From the NCBI GenBank assembly GCA_035771175.1, contig CM069600.1, positions 9,695,729-9,759,728 on the forward strand: a DNA stretch of 64,000 nucleotides, given 5' to 3'. Under the pieces are notes generated by a model, which saw only the letters and a program-made list of their open reading frames with translations, did not search any database and was not told where the DNA came from. This DNA comes from Paratinospora sagittata. Lineage: Eukaryota; Streptophyta; Magnoliopsida; Ranunculales; Menispermaceae. Positions 35,588 to 46,785 of the stretch are shown in pieces (the first letter of the stretch is position 1; each line of letters starts with the position of its first letter). The position numbers were made by a program, and so were the translations under genes.

Positions 35588-37509
35588 GGTCATGTGGTGA
35601 GTTCTGAGGGGATTTCAGTTGATCCGTCTAAGGTTGAAGCCATTATCAGTTGGCCTAGGCCTACCATAGTGACCGAGATCAGAAGCTTTCTTGGGTTAGC
35701 TGGTTACTATAGGAGATTCGTTCAGGGATTCTCCAAGATAGCTATGCCTATGACTAGGCTCACCCAGAAAGATGTGTCCTTTGTATGGACCGAGGAGTGT
35801 GAGAATGCCTTTTTAGAGCTGAAGAAAAGATTGGCATCTACGCCAGTGTTGATTTTGCCAGAGCCTGATCAGGAGTTGGTTATCTATACTGATGCCTCTT
35901 GTATCGGCTTGGGTTGCGTGTTGATGCAGAATGATAGGGTCATTGCTTATGCATCGAGGCAGTTGAAGGTGCATGAAAAGAACTACCCTGTTCATGACTT
36001 AGAATTGGCCGCAGTGGTTTTTGCTTTGAAGATTTGGAGGCATTATCTCTATGGTGAGAGATTCACTTTGTATTCTGACCATAAGAGCCTCAAGTACTTG
36101 TTCTCTCAGAAGGAATTGAACATGAGGCAGAGAAGGTGGTTAGAGCTCCTCAAAGACTATGATTTTACATTGGAATACCACCCAGGTAAAGCCAATGTAG
36201 TGGCTGATGCGTTGAGCAGGAAGCGGGTAGAGACAGTTATGGTAGCACACTAGATGTCTCATGAGTGGAGACTACTTGAGGCGGCTACGGTTATGAGTAT
36301 ATGTGCTACCCCTTCAGATCAGATTGTGATATGTGCTCAAATGAGAGCTCAGCCTACACAAGTCCAGGAGGTAATTGACCAACAGAGACTTGACATTGAT
36401 TATGGGATATACAAGTCTTGGGCTGAGAGCAGTGATTTTACTGATTGGCACTTGTCATCTGATGGTGCCTTGAGATTTAGGGGACGTTTATGGGTTCCCG
36501 CAGATCCACGACTTAGACAGAGTGTTCTCCAAGAGGCTCACAAATCTCATTATGCTATTCATCCTGGCGGAACCAAGACATATCATGATATGAAAAGAAT
36601 GTATTGGTGGCCTGACATGAAGAGAGAAATAGCTCAGTTCATTCAGAGGTGTGAGATCTGTCAAAGAGTCAAAGCTGAGCATCAGAGGCCTGGAGGGCAA
36701 ATGCAACCGCTTGCCATTCCTGAGTGGAATGGGAGCATGTCACTATGGACTTTATTGTGGGATTACCCAACACCCCGAAGAGACATGATGTTGTTTGGGT
36801 TATTATTGATCGCTTGACCAAGTCCGCTCACTTTCTACCGGTGAATGCTAGGGATTCTATGGACAAGCTGAGCAGACTCTATATGCGGGAGATAGTCAGA
36901 TTACATGGAGTGCCAGTTTCGATTGTGTCAGATAGGGATCTGAGGTTTACATCGGTATTCTGGCAGGGGTTGCAGAGGCAGCTCGGCACTAGACTAGATC
37001 TCAGTACCGCTTTTCATCCCCAGACGGATGGCCAGTCTGAGAGGTTGATATCGATTTTAGAGGATATGCTTCGAGCTTGTGTCCTTGAGTCCAGTGGTAA
37101 CTAGGAGGAGTACATACATCTGTGTGAGTTCGCGTACAACAACAGCTATCAGTCCAGTATTGGCATGGCTCCTTTTGAGGCATTGTATGGTCGACTATGT
37201 AGATCTCCGATCTGTTGGACGGAGGTAGGGGATGTTGCGGTGATGGGACCAGAGTTTGTACAAGAACACACAGAGAAGATTAAGAGGATCAAGCATAATA
37301 TGAAAGTAGCCCAAGACAGGCAGAAGAGTTACACTGATGCCAAGCGAAAGACCGTAGAGTTCGAGGTGGGTGACCAAGTTTTATTGAAGGTCTCACCTCA
37401 GAAGGGCCAAACTAGATTTGGGATAAAAGGCAAGCTCGCTCCGAGATTTATTGGGCCGTTTGAGGTTTTAGAACGAATTGGCCCCGTCGCTTACCGATTA
37501 GCCTTGTAG
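35588..37509 (+). pseudogene. Truncated Ty3/gypsy pol: RT tail, RNase H, integrase
   Basis: The translation starts in the middle of RT, just after the catalytic YxDD block, with [19 protein letters not shown]. RNase H follows ([17 protein letters not shown]; then DHKSLKYLF and [16 protein letters not shown]). Integrase has a zinc-binding HHCC block (HKSHYAIHPGGT ... CEICQRVK) and D,D,E motifs in [17 protein letters not shown] and [15 protein letters not shown]. An in-frame stop at 36251-36253, a frameshift near 36730 and a stop at 37102-37104 inactivate it. The frame ends at GPVAYRLAL, without the chromodomain expected in chromoviruses. The [20 protein letters not shown] block fits the Tekay/Del group. 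Confidence 0.9.
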
Positions 37510-39404
37510 ATCTCCTCAATCTACCGTTGGATGGATATAAAATTTGGGTATGTAGTTTAGAACTGATATTTCTGTATTCTGAACGGTTCAGATGTTTATA
37601 CGTAAAGAACTTTGTGTGATATAGTCATCTGAGTTTGAGTATTTGCAGCAGGAAAGGAGAAATTGTCTAATTAGAGACTTGTTCATCAAATATACTATCT
37701 TTACGGTCCACCGTTGGATTGGGCTGATATTTGGACAGAAGGTTTGTTTCTTCATATACCTTAATCTGTACGGTTGATTTTGTGATTACATATTTCTGTT
37801 GGTATATTGATACATCTGAACAGAATAGTAAATGAAGAATTGGTATGATTGCTTGTATTAGACCTAAATTTAGAATATGAACTTAGACCTTTCCAAATAG
37901 CTTGCATGTCAACTATGTTGACCTAGTTGTCATTGTTGATGAACCCATGATGCAAAATCAGTGATATACATGGCTGAACATGGTGACCTAGTGTAAATCG
38001 ACAATATGGCCTAAGTATGGAAAATTTCATATTTTAGGGCTTTTGATGCTTTTGGCCTAGAATCATTGAATTGATGCAACTTATGTTTAATTAAGCATGA
38101 TTAGGGTTGATTATGCTACTGATTTGGTGGTTGTGACCATATCATGGGTTAGGCCTACTTGAGATCAAGTGACCCAATTTGGGCATGTTTATGCCTAAAG
38201 GAATTAAAAATCAGTATTTTTGATTAATAGAATGGTGTATGTTTGAGAACTATGCATTAGAGGCCTAAGTCATGTGATTTGAGTTGAATGATGGGATTAG
38301 ATGGGATTTAGGCCTATTGTTTATATGTGGGCTGATTTAGGGTTGATGTGTAATGTCTATGTGATTGAGCATAGAAATTGATGTATGGTAGGATATTGAT
38401 GTATGTTTCAGGATCTTGATTGGGTTGATTCGATTTGGTGGTCGTGTGTGGTTAAATACTCTCGCGAGGCTTGGTTGTGAGTAGACTTCATTTATGATTA
38501 TATCTTTTATGTCATCACATCACTTATATATTGTATGTTGAAAGCATGAATGTGTTCTAATGTTTTGAATGATGCATTGATTTGAGAAAACCTTATGACT
38601 TTGGTTGGGCCCATCTATCTGGCTAATAGGGGGACTTAACCTTGTCATAGGAGGGTTTTAGGAAATGAAGAAATTGGGGTCAACGGTACGGTGAAATAGA
38701 CGTGCACTAGTAACCCAATGCATGTGGAATGTGGATCCAAATTGATAAGCTTTTACCTGCATCGAACTTATTATAAATGCTTGATATCTATATGTTATGA
38801 GCTTTTAATCATGCTACACATTGACATGCATACATGATATTTATTGATGAGTATTGATAGCATATTTGAATTCTATCCACTGGGCACCGTTGGCTCATCC
38901 TCATTTTCCTCTTTCAGGTCCTTTTGTCCCGAATAAAGGCAAAAGAATAGTTATATCTTGAGGGCCTTGCCTGCGAGAGAATTCAAAGCCTCGATGTGAG
39001 TTGAGAGGCATTTTGATTCAATTGTGTTTTAAATTATGAAGTATTATATTTTGGATTATGTAATTATAATACTTATGATAGACCATGTGGGCATATGACG
39101 GTTTTTATTTGTATCCACAATTTTGGACTTTATGTGTATGTCAATTTTAATGGACTGTAGGGATTATGATTTTATTTATGGATCATTTTTATGGACTATC
39201 TCTTGTCTTTGATGATTAATACGGTGGGTAATTTTGTTTAGTACCTTTTGATATTATGTCGTTGTTTGAGATAAGGCTCGTAGGGTCTCAACCACCTCAC
39301 GGGAATTGAGGAGTGGTCAGAGATGTCTACGCCGGGCGTCCCGTCCCGGCATTCCGCACGCCATTCCCTGAGGGGTTGGTGGTCCGGGGTGCGGGGTCGC
39401 CACA
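37507..39404 (+). mobile_element. Gypsy LTR, plus strand, start slightly truncated
   Basis: The start ('agatctcct...accgttggat') aligns, with divergence, with the reverse complement of the minus LTR just inside its start near 32400. The end reads ggggtcgccaca at 39404. The family motif appears near 38885-38925 ('ttggctcatcctcattttcc ... ttcaggtcc'). Abutting pol at 37509 implies deletion of the normal pol end, polypurine tract and LTR start. The last 150 bp are GC-rich. Confidence 0.65.
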
Positions 39405-39626
39405 CAGGTTGTTCTTACGTTTTCACTTTTGAAACGCTTCCAAATCTCGCCTATTTTGAGCAGTGTTCCCACGTTCAGGTTCAGACATGGTATGGGTTAA
39501 GGCTTCAAGAGCCTCTTGCTCCTCTAGTATGAACTGGACTCTTTGATGTCAAATGTCAAAGTTGTCCCCGTTCAACTTTTCTCCTTTATTCAAGTCAGCA
39601 ATAATGCTCTTGGTAACATAAGTCAT
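39405..39626 (-). pseudogene. Copia gag N-terminus, truncated
   Basis: The minus strand from the ATG at 39626 encodes a copia gag start (MTYVTKSIIADLNKGEKLNG), then an acidic segment with EEQEALEALTHTMSEPERG and a Lys/Arg-rich end. A stop codon lies in place of a conserved Trp near residue 24. It stops at 39405 where the plus-strand LTR ends. The roughly 200 residues normally lying before the zinc knuckle are missing from both sides of the foreign block. Confidence 0.7.
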
Positions 39627-40973
39627 AGCTCTAAAATATAGACATTTTAATAGCACATATTAATACTAGCACCCATTAATACACATATTTATGTTTGTCG
39701 CAAAATTCTAGTTAAGTTAATGATAAATAATTTTATAGAATAGGTTCAAAAGGTCACTTTTGTTCACAATCATCACCTATTTCTCTAAATCAAATAACCA
39801 TTACTTAAATAATTTGCGCAAAATATGTCATTCAATAATATCCAAATAATCATTCGTACAGATGGAAAGAGATTGAAAAATTAAATAAGGTTAGTGTTCA
39901 CAACAATGTCTAATTCATGTTGCAATTCCATCATTTTAATCATGGAAAAGTCAATGGTTAAGATCATATCATGCATACAATTACAGATTTATCAACATGT
40001 TGAAGCCATATCAAGAATGTAACCGTACAGATGTAAAGATCTTTGAAAAAAACCATATGTCACAGTTCATGTGTTTTTGCGAAAACTTGATCTAATGATT
40101 CGAATTTAATAATCAAAAATCAACGGTTCATGTTACATCACAACACATATTTCAGATTTCCACATTACAACATGAATCTAATAAATGTAACCGTACGAAT
40201 GTAAAGACCGTGCAAAAATATGTCAAGGTACAATTCATGACTTTTGCCAAAAATCACTAGAAAGCCTTCATCATAAGCCATCAAAAAATTGAACGCCTAG
40301 ATTAACCCTTTTTTTTTAATACCGGTTCAGTGGATCGGACCGGTTCGGTTGGATCGGCCCAGATCGGTCCAGGCTGATTCGGATCTGGGTCTGGGTTTTG
40401 GGCCTGATTTGGGCCCGAACAGAGCCTGTTGGGTCCGGACTTGGTCCTGGCCTGGGTTTGGGCTTGGACCAGCTCCTTTTTTTTTCAATCGGGTCGGATC
40501 GACCGGTTGTCCAGGTGGGTGATGACCCGCGGGGGTCATCTTCCCCACCCGGTGGTCTGCAACTGCAGACTGTCGTGGTAGTGATGGTGCCACCACGACG
40601 CTGACCCACCGGCACCGAAAAGATGTCTGAAAGGACCTCTGTCAACCGGTGGTCACGCCAATGGGGTATTTAGCCAGAGAACCCGTCGGATTCTTGTGAT
40701 TGACCCTTTTTTTTCGAATGATTTTCAATCGATGGTTTTGTGAGAGTGTTGCAATCATTGTGGCACACCTATGGACACGCAAATCGGTCCACTTCGAAGA
40801 CCTCAGTTCAGAGATCGTATGGGTATGTTCAACGGCTGGTGAGTTTGCCAGATTTCGACGAAAATCCGGCATGAACAGTGTGCGAAAAAAAAAACATAAT
40901 GGGTATTTTTATTTATTTTTTAATTAAAAAAAATAACACTGAAACATCAATCAACACGAGAACACCCATATAT
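39627..40973 (-). other. Copia 5' leader, partly GC-rich
   Basis: Lies between the primer-binding site and gag. About 40318-40660 is GC-rich with many 'ggatcgg' and 'gggcctg' words. Several overlapping open frames on both strands are compositional artefacts. The 39640-40300 part is AT-rich with related 'gtaaccgtacgaatgtaaag' type words near 40020 and 40187. Confidence 0.5.
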
Positions 40974-40985
40974 GTTCTGATACCA
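40974..40985 (-). promoter_or_regulatory. Copia primer-binding site
   Basis: The minus strand reads tggtatcagaac directly after the 5' LTR. This is one base from the canonical copia site complementary to the 3' end of initiator methionine tRNA. Confidence 0.8.
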
Positions 40986-40986
40986 A

Positions 40987-41420
40987 TGTAGAAATCATTC
41001 GGATACAAATCATGTCAATCAAAATAAATTAAATAAAAAAGCGAAAACATTACCAATATCGTTTCGAGGGTACTCCACGAGTTTAGTGTTGTCACGGTGA
41101 TTGGGACCACAATATCACAAGTTTTTAACGTATTCCACAATCCAAAAACCCCACTCTCTACTCAATGAATTTTTTTTGCAATTTTCTCGTGTTTTTTACC
41201 ATGTTTACATCCCCTTAATTTATTGACATTCTAGTTAATTAAATCTCTTTGATTCTCTCCAATTTAAAATGCGGTGGAGATAGGATAACTATCAAATAGT
41301 AGTTATCTTAAAGTGATTATTAAGGGATTATCTAATTAAATAACTCAAGATAATAATAATCTAATTTTGATAATGTTTATCAAAATCTAAGATCTTCAAC
41401 TACATGATCAAATTCCAACA
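40987..41420 (-). repeat. Copia 5' LTR
   Basis: Aligns with 24930-25364 from tgtagaaatcat to ttccaaca. Its right half is also present at 32435-32628. Confidence 0.85.
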
Positions 41421-44219
41421 GACCAAGTACATATATTCATTTGCAATTGCAAATTAAGATTATATATTATTGTAAATTATTGATAACTTCATTTATGTCA
41501 TGATTGAAATATAATCAATATGGATTATATACTTTTAATTGTCAAAGGTTAAAATTGTTATCCTGAAAATATTTTTATAAAAGCACTTTTGATATATTTT
41601 ACTAAACAGGTTTTAAATAACTCCTCATATTGAGAACTTTTTTCTAGAAGAGTTTTCTCAAAGTGCTTTGGCCAAACGAGGCCAATACCTTTCATTGATA
41701 TCACATTAGGTTTTGTGTTTTAAAAGACTCAAGGTGCTCTACTAGCATTGCAAGTGCCCTACCAAGTGTATAAAGTAGGGTCTTTTTTAATTTTAATGTG
41801 AAGACTTTAGGAGAGGGAATGTCTTTCTACTCTAGAAGATAAGGACATCTGGCGTAAAATTTGAACATTTGCGTATAAAGAGTTGAATCTCTGAACAAAC
41901 TGAGGAAAAGAACATTGGCAATTAGTGCCTTTTCCATTCCAACACAAAAGTTAAATACCCAAGTGGCTTGCCTTCAATGCCTTTATGCCCATATTAGTCC
42001 TCGGTTACATCATTTGAATGGTTCGTTATTTCTTTGTCCTTGAATGATTGAGATAAGCAAGACAAAAAATAAAAATAAAAAAATTGAATATGTTCCAAGA
42101 AATATCATATTGAATGGTTGAAATTAGCAATAAAAAGTCTTTAAGTACGGATGACAATGACATGTTCTTATAGTACGACACAAGTACGAAATTAATTGAA
42201 ACGATGCTTCTAAGAAAAGAACGAAACGATTACGTATTCCACAAACGTTAGCTTTTCTCTTCGTGGCAGTTAACCATAATATTCTTGACTTCATGAAATT
42301 ATTGAAGTTGGATGTCAAGGAATTCTCATTAAGGTACATTGAACCCTCTTAAAAAATAAAAAATAAAAAAAATAAAAAAAGGTGCATTGAACCTTTAAAT
42401 TACTATTTTCCTAGTGATTAAGTTGGTATTTTCATGTGATTAAAAACATAGTAATTTGCATTTTTGGTGTATTTGGTTTTTTTTTTTTTTTGTAATTTGT
42501 ATATATTTGGTTTTGATTGATCAATTATTTGATTTTTTGAATAATTTGGTTCAAATTGATTTGGATTGAATCCAATTTAACAACTAATATTGATATTGTG
42601 TCATAAATAGTTATATCTATTTTTTTTTTTTAAATCTGAGTATCTGAACCAACTTATGCGCATTTGATTAATCTTAAACAGTGTATGCACTTAACCCACA
42701 AAAAGGCACTTTTTGAAACTCTTAAACAATTTTTGTTCGGGCTCATACCTTGGAGGGAACACAAGTAGATGAGACTCGAACTCATAATCTCTCAGTTATT
42801 TGTCCTTTTATCCAATCATTTAGCCAATGGCTCTTTGGTATTATATTTAAAATTAGAACATAGAAAAAGCCTAAAACTAACTTTATTTTAATTATATTAC
42901 AAATAGTTAATTATATTTATAATTATTTTGTAAATTCTATCATAAATAGTTATATATATCTTTTCTAATTATATTTATTTATATTTTCATAATCTCATAT
43001 TCCTTATAATTAAGAACTTTCTTAGCTAGTTCATCTAAGAATTAATTCTCCCTTAGAAAGAAAAACACGTGATTATAAAACTTTTTGATTTCTTAGAGGT
43101 TGACAAACAAATGGATATTTAATATGAAGGTTAGTTATTTAACTTATATATATATATATATAACCATCTTGACTTCATTAATAATTATATACTGGAAATT
43201 AAGGTAGACAAACAACTACGCTATATATGTTGAACTGTTGAACTGTAAGTACATTTCTAGGAAAGAAGGGGTTAGAAAGAACGAAGTTCAAAATGCAAAA
43301 ACGTTACATTATTAAATCATGATAGAAACATACAAAGACTTGGAAATGAATAAGAAAGGTTGAATAATTATCAGGGAATTAATCTTTAATTTTGTCCTGA
43401 TTACTAAGAAATCTCTAGCAGTTAGATAGGTTCATTCGCTGGAAGACGTCTAAGAACCGCAGCCATGCCTTGAACAACAAGTGTGGACATTGAGACCATT
43501 GAAACCAAAAAACTGAACCGAACCGATTGATTTTTTGTTTACACATTAGAAAATCGATTTAAAACAAGCTGATCAACCAAACTTAGAGGAAATATATATA
43601 AATAACATTCTTACATAAAAAAAAATTGTAGAATTTTGTTTATGAATATTAATCTTTAATTTTTAACATTTTTTATGTTAAATATGCATCATATTTTAAA
43701 TTTTAATTTTAATAAGAGTGAATATATATAATATTTTTTAAATGGAATATGTTTTTATAGGTAGATTAATATTAATTATATGTTTCATAATTGTATATAA
43801 CTAAAATAAAATTTCAAAGTATATATATGTATATAACTAAAATTAGTTTTTTTAAGAATATATATATAATATAATAACTTTAGTTACATATATATATTAT
43901 GATTAAAAAGGGTAATTAAAAATGAAATATTTTCATTTAAAGTAAACCCAAAAATATAAGAAGTGGAGGGAATTAGAGATTTTTTAATCTAAAGTTATTA
44001 TATTAAGTTTATAACTAACTTTAAAACCAAACCGGCCGTATGTACGTTTTTAAACGTCATGACGAGTTTTTTTTTTTTTCTTCATTTTTGACTAAGGCAT
44101 ATATGTCCAACTTACAGCTTAGGGTTTAAGAGGTGCCACGGGGACCTCAAGAGAAAATAGTGGAAGAAAAAAATAAATAAATACATGGACAATATGATGA
44201 AAAGACTGCAATTGTCTTA
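41229..44219. repeat. Segmental duplication copy 2: copia LTR end plus host flank
   Basis: Partner of 32435-35587. This copy keeps the complete LTR, so it is probably the source. It lacks the 90-bp segment and the tandem duplication of copy 1. About 60 bp of extra AT-rich sequence is present near 43865-43895. Non-coding. Confidence 0.9.
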
Positions 44220-45480
44220 TATATATTATTGGTGAGTCCAATGTTTACCATGTCTTCGCCGCGTGTTTGCCATTGGTTTTGATCCACTACTCCTCGTAAC
44301 CTGCAATTTTTCCCACACCAATTTGAACCAAATAAGCTACACCAAATAACCTGTACCTGTATCAACACGGACTTGGTGGGCTCAACGTGATCTAACCTGA
44401 GTTGAATTAAAGTGAATTAGTCTCGTCGTAAAACGAAAGAGGACATTACTTGAGTGTCACTCAACAGTGAACCTAAAACAAAAAAAACTTATACCACTTT
44501 TGATACTCTTCTTTTTTAAATATTATAATTATACATCTTATTAATTAAATTAAGCCAAAAAATATATAAAAAAAATAAATAAAGTAATGTAAAAATTGGT
44601 TAGGATAAAATTAGAAATAAAAATAAAAAGAAAAAGTACCTGCTAGAAAATATTGGAAAATTGTTATAATAACCCTTTGGTTAGACATGAGTTGAGAAAA
44701 TGTATTTTAAAAAGATTTTAAAATTTTCTTATAGTTAATTATTAGTTAGCTAGTTATTCATTAAATAACTGTAGTGTCTTCAAATTTAGTATAAAGATAT
44801 TTCTTTCAAGAGAATTTTTTTTTTATATAGTGAGAATGAAAAAATCTTTTCTTAACAATTTATCAACCAAACACTATAAAATAGAAATTATTATTTTCTC
44901 AAAAAAATTACTATTAAACATATCTAAAAATTTTTACTTAAAAAAACTAGTTTGGTAGCTAAAAATTTTTTTTCGAAAAAAATATACTTAAAAAAATCTT
45001 CTCATAGACACGAAAAAATTTTATCATGATTGACTATTAATTAATTATTCAGTTAAATAACTGTAACTTTTTCAAATTTTATAGTAAATAAATTTTCTTA
45101 TAATTTTTTTTTCTTAAACCCTTAGCTTAGAAGATTATAGTCAGAAAACGGCGAGCCCAAGAAATTTTTTTATTTTTATTTTATTATATTTTTTATTATT
45201 TTTGTTAACCAAATACTGAAAAATAAAATTCTCTCTCAAAAAAAAAAAAAAAACTACTTTATTATGATAAAAAATTTATTTTCTCGCCTAACAGACAGAT
45301 GTGTATGAACCCGTCTATGTTAATGGCGTGACAAATTACTAAAGTGCCCATGACGTAAGAACCAGTCTCTGTTACTAGTAGGCCACCTAATTCAAAATCT
45401 ATATAGTAGCTCTTGTACGTGGCGGTCAACTTTGATGGGTTTGACCTTTCATTTATGATCTCTTCCAAAAACTTCAAACA
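44220..45480. other. Non-coding stretch upstream of the VQ gene
   Basis: AT-rich with many poly-A/T tracts. Bases 44411-44490 resemble the 3' part of the SINE-like segment at 18200-18264 ('ttagtctcgtcgtaaaa' ... A-rich tail). No gene is supported. Confidence 0.4.
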
Positions 45481-45501
45481 TCAACCCTACTCGTCCCTTC
45501 T

Positions 45502-45512
45502 TAATATATATA
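45502..45512 (+). promoter_or_regulatory. Possible TATA box of the VQ gene
   Basis: taatatatata lies about 150 bp before the start codon, followed by a plausible leader. AT-richness of the region makes this tentative. Confidence 0.4.
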
Positions 45513-45579
45513 CATATATGTTCATGAATAAAATAATAATCTCTAATCTCCAAGGCTAGCTCCAATATTAAGATCAATC

Positions 45580-45606
45580 AACAGGAAGAAGAAGAAGAAG
45601 AAGAAG
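45580..45606. repeat. (GAA)n microsatellite in the likely 5' UTR
   Basis: About seven aga/aag units about 60 bp before the VQ start codon. Confidence 0.9.
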
Positions 45607-45663
45607 ACGATCGACCAAACTTAATACCATAAGTATATTTTAAAAGAAATATATCAACAGATC

Positions 45664-46017
45664 ATGTCGAGGTTTGTTAATGGAGGCAAAGATCAGGTGA
45701 AAGTCACAATCATAGACACCCGATTCATTCAAACTGATGCAAGGAGCTTCAAATCTGTTGTTCAGAGCCTTACTGGTAAAGACTCCACAGTTACATCTAC
45801 TTCTCCTTTTCCTTTTTCTCCTTCTGTTAATGCTCGAATTAGATCGAACAGAACTGTCGAAGGGTATCCGGTGGCCGGTTCATCACCATTGATGTTGCAG
45901 GCAGCTGCTGCTTCTGCTGATGTTCACTTTGAGGAGTTGCAGAGAATGTTATTGGAATTGCCACAGTACAATTCGGGTTCATTCAGCCCACCGCTGGCTG
46001 TGGAGGATTATATATAA
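45664..46017 (+). CDS. VQ-motif protein
   Basis: A complete intronless gene of 117 residues. The VQ motif is FKSVVQSLTGKDS at residues 29-41 (core FxxxVQxLTG with V33 and Q34), preceded by a basic/hydrophobic segment VKVTIIDTRFIQT. The C-terminal half is Ser/Pro-rich, then has a short acidic-hydrophobic helix-like stretch (FEELQRMLLELP, residues 91-102) and ends in VEDYI. VQ proteins are plant nuclear or plastid cofactors that bind WRKY transcription factors (groups I and IIc) and adjust defence and stress responses. The short length and early motif resemble the small VQ1/VQ10-type members, from memory of the family. The start is the first ATG after a purine-rich leader. A related 3' remnant is at 50288-50530. 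Confidence 0.92.
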   Translation: MSRFVNGGKDQVKVTIIDTRFIQTDARSFKSVVQSLTGKDSTVTSTSPFPFSPSVNARIRSNRTVEGYPVAGSSPLMLQAAAASADVHFEELQRMLLELPQYNSGSFSPPLAVEDYI

Positions 46018-46212
46018 TTACTAATTACTACAGTTGATGAGGATGATGATGACGATGATGGGTTCATGCATACCCACTTTATGCAGATTTTCAATTTTCT
46101 TCCCTGTATTAGCTTGCTGGATTCCAAGCTCGTTTTCTATGGGTTGATCATGAATACTATTCTTTGATTTTTTTTTTTTTTTTGCAGTCTATTTTGTATA
46201 AAAAAATGTTTT

Positions 46213-46372
46213 ATATTTGGTGGGTGTCAATGTCATTTTTTAATATTAGTACTGAGCTCCTTTAGATATTTTAGAGATGCGTGTGTATTTGAAGATACTG
46301 CACAATACACACGCATCCCTAAAATATCTAAAGGAGACTGAATGTCAACGTCAACGTTGACACCAATATACA
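46213..46372. mobile_element. Hairpin MITE about 200 bp downstream of the VQ gene
   Basis: The core arms 46257-46289 and 46304-46336 pair at 32 of 33 positions around a 14-nt loop. Outer sequences 'ggtgggtgtcaatgtca' and the inverse near 46341-46366 extend the pairing. The length and shape are those of a small inverted-repeat transposon or a long miRNA-like precursor. No transposase. Confidence 0.75.
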
Positions 46373-46785
46373 TATAACATTACTGTTTTGGCTAATATAT
46401 ATAACTCTAGTCATTAGATAATACAATGTCTAGTTCATTATATTTTTTAGAGAACATGTTATTTTAATGGAGAATATTATTTTGACTGCAGTAGTTATAT
46501 TTTTAAGTATAACTATATACTCACAATCATTAAATCATTATGTATTACACATATTAAGGTATGTAATAAATATAACATATAATAATTTAATAGTTATGAG
46601 TATGTAATTACACTTAAAAATGTAATTACAGTAGTCAAAATAGTATTTTCCTAGAAAGTTCAACTATATTAATGTTATGGTCATTTGGGTCATGGGCACG
46701 CATTCATTGCATATATTGATGTATAAGAGGCATATATCTAAGACATGTATATCCTTTTTTTTTAAGACATGTATATCTAATATCT
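46373..46785. other. AT-rich spacer
   Basis: No gene or clear element. A short imperfect inverted repeat pairs 'tacatttttaagtgtaatta'-type sequences near 46495-46520 with 46605-46625. Confidence 0.35.

Larger units (their letters stand above)
24930..41420 (-). mobile_element. Decayed Ty1/copia retrotransposon, full span including nested material
   Basis: Both LTRs (24930-25364 and 40987-41420), the initiator-tRNA primer-binding site and the domain order gag-protease-integrase-RT-RNase H on the minus strand identify Ty1/copia. The element would be about 5-7 kb without the roughly 9.7-kb foreign block at about 29745-39404. Flanking pentamers are agcca (24925-24929) and gacca (41421-41425), which do not match well; the right flank has taken part in a later duplication. 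LTRs are visibly diverged by substitutions and indels, and all open frames are broken, so the element is old and inactive. Confidence 0.85.

Noticed and set aside
40316..40645. Proline-rich open frames on both strands
   Set aside because: GC-rich copia leader; no homology recognised, overlapping frames on both strands indicate compositional artefact.
24930..41420. A clean target duplication for the copia element
   Set aside because: Flanks agcca and gacca differ at two of five bases; I do not claim a duplication.
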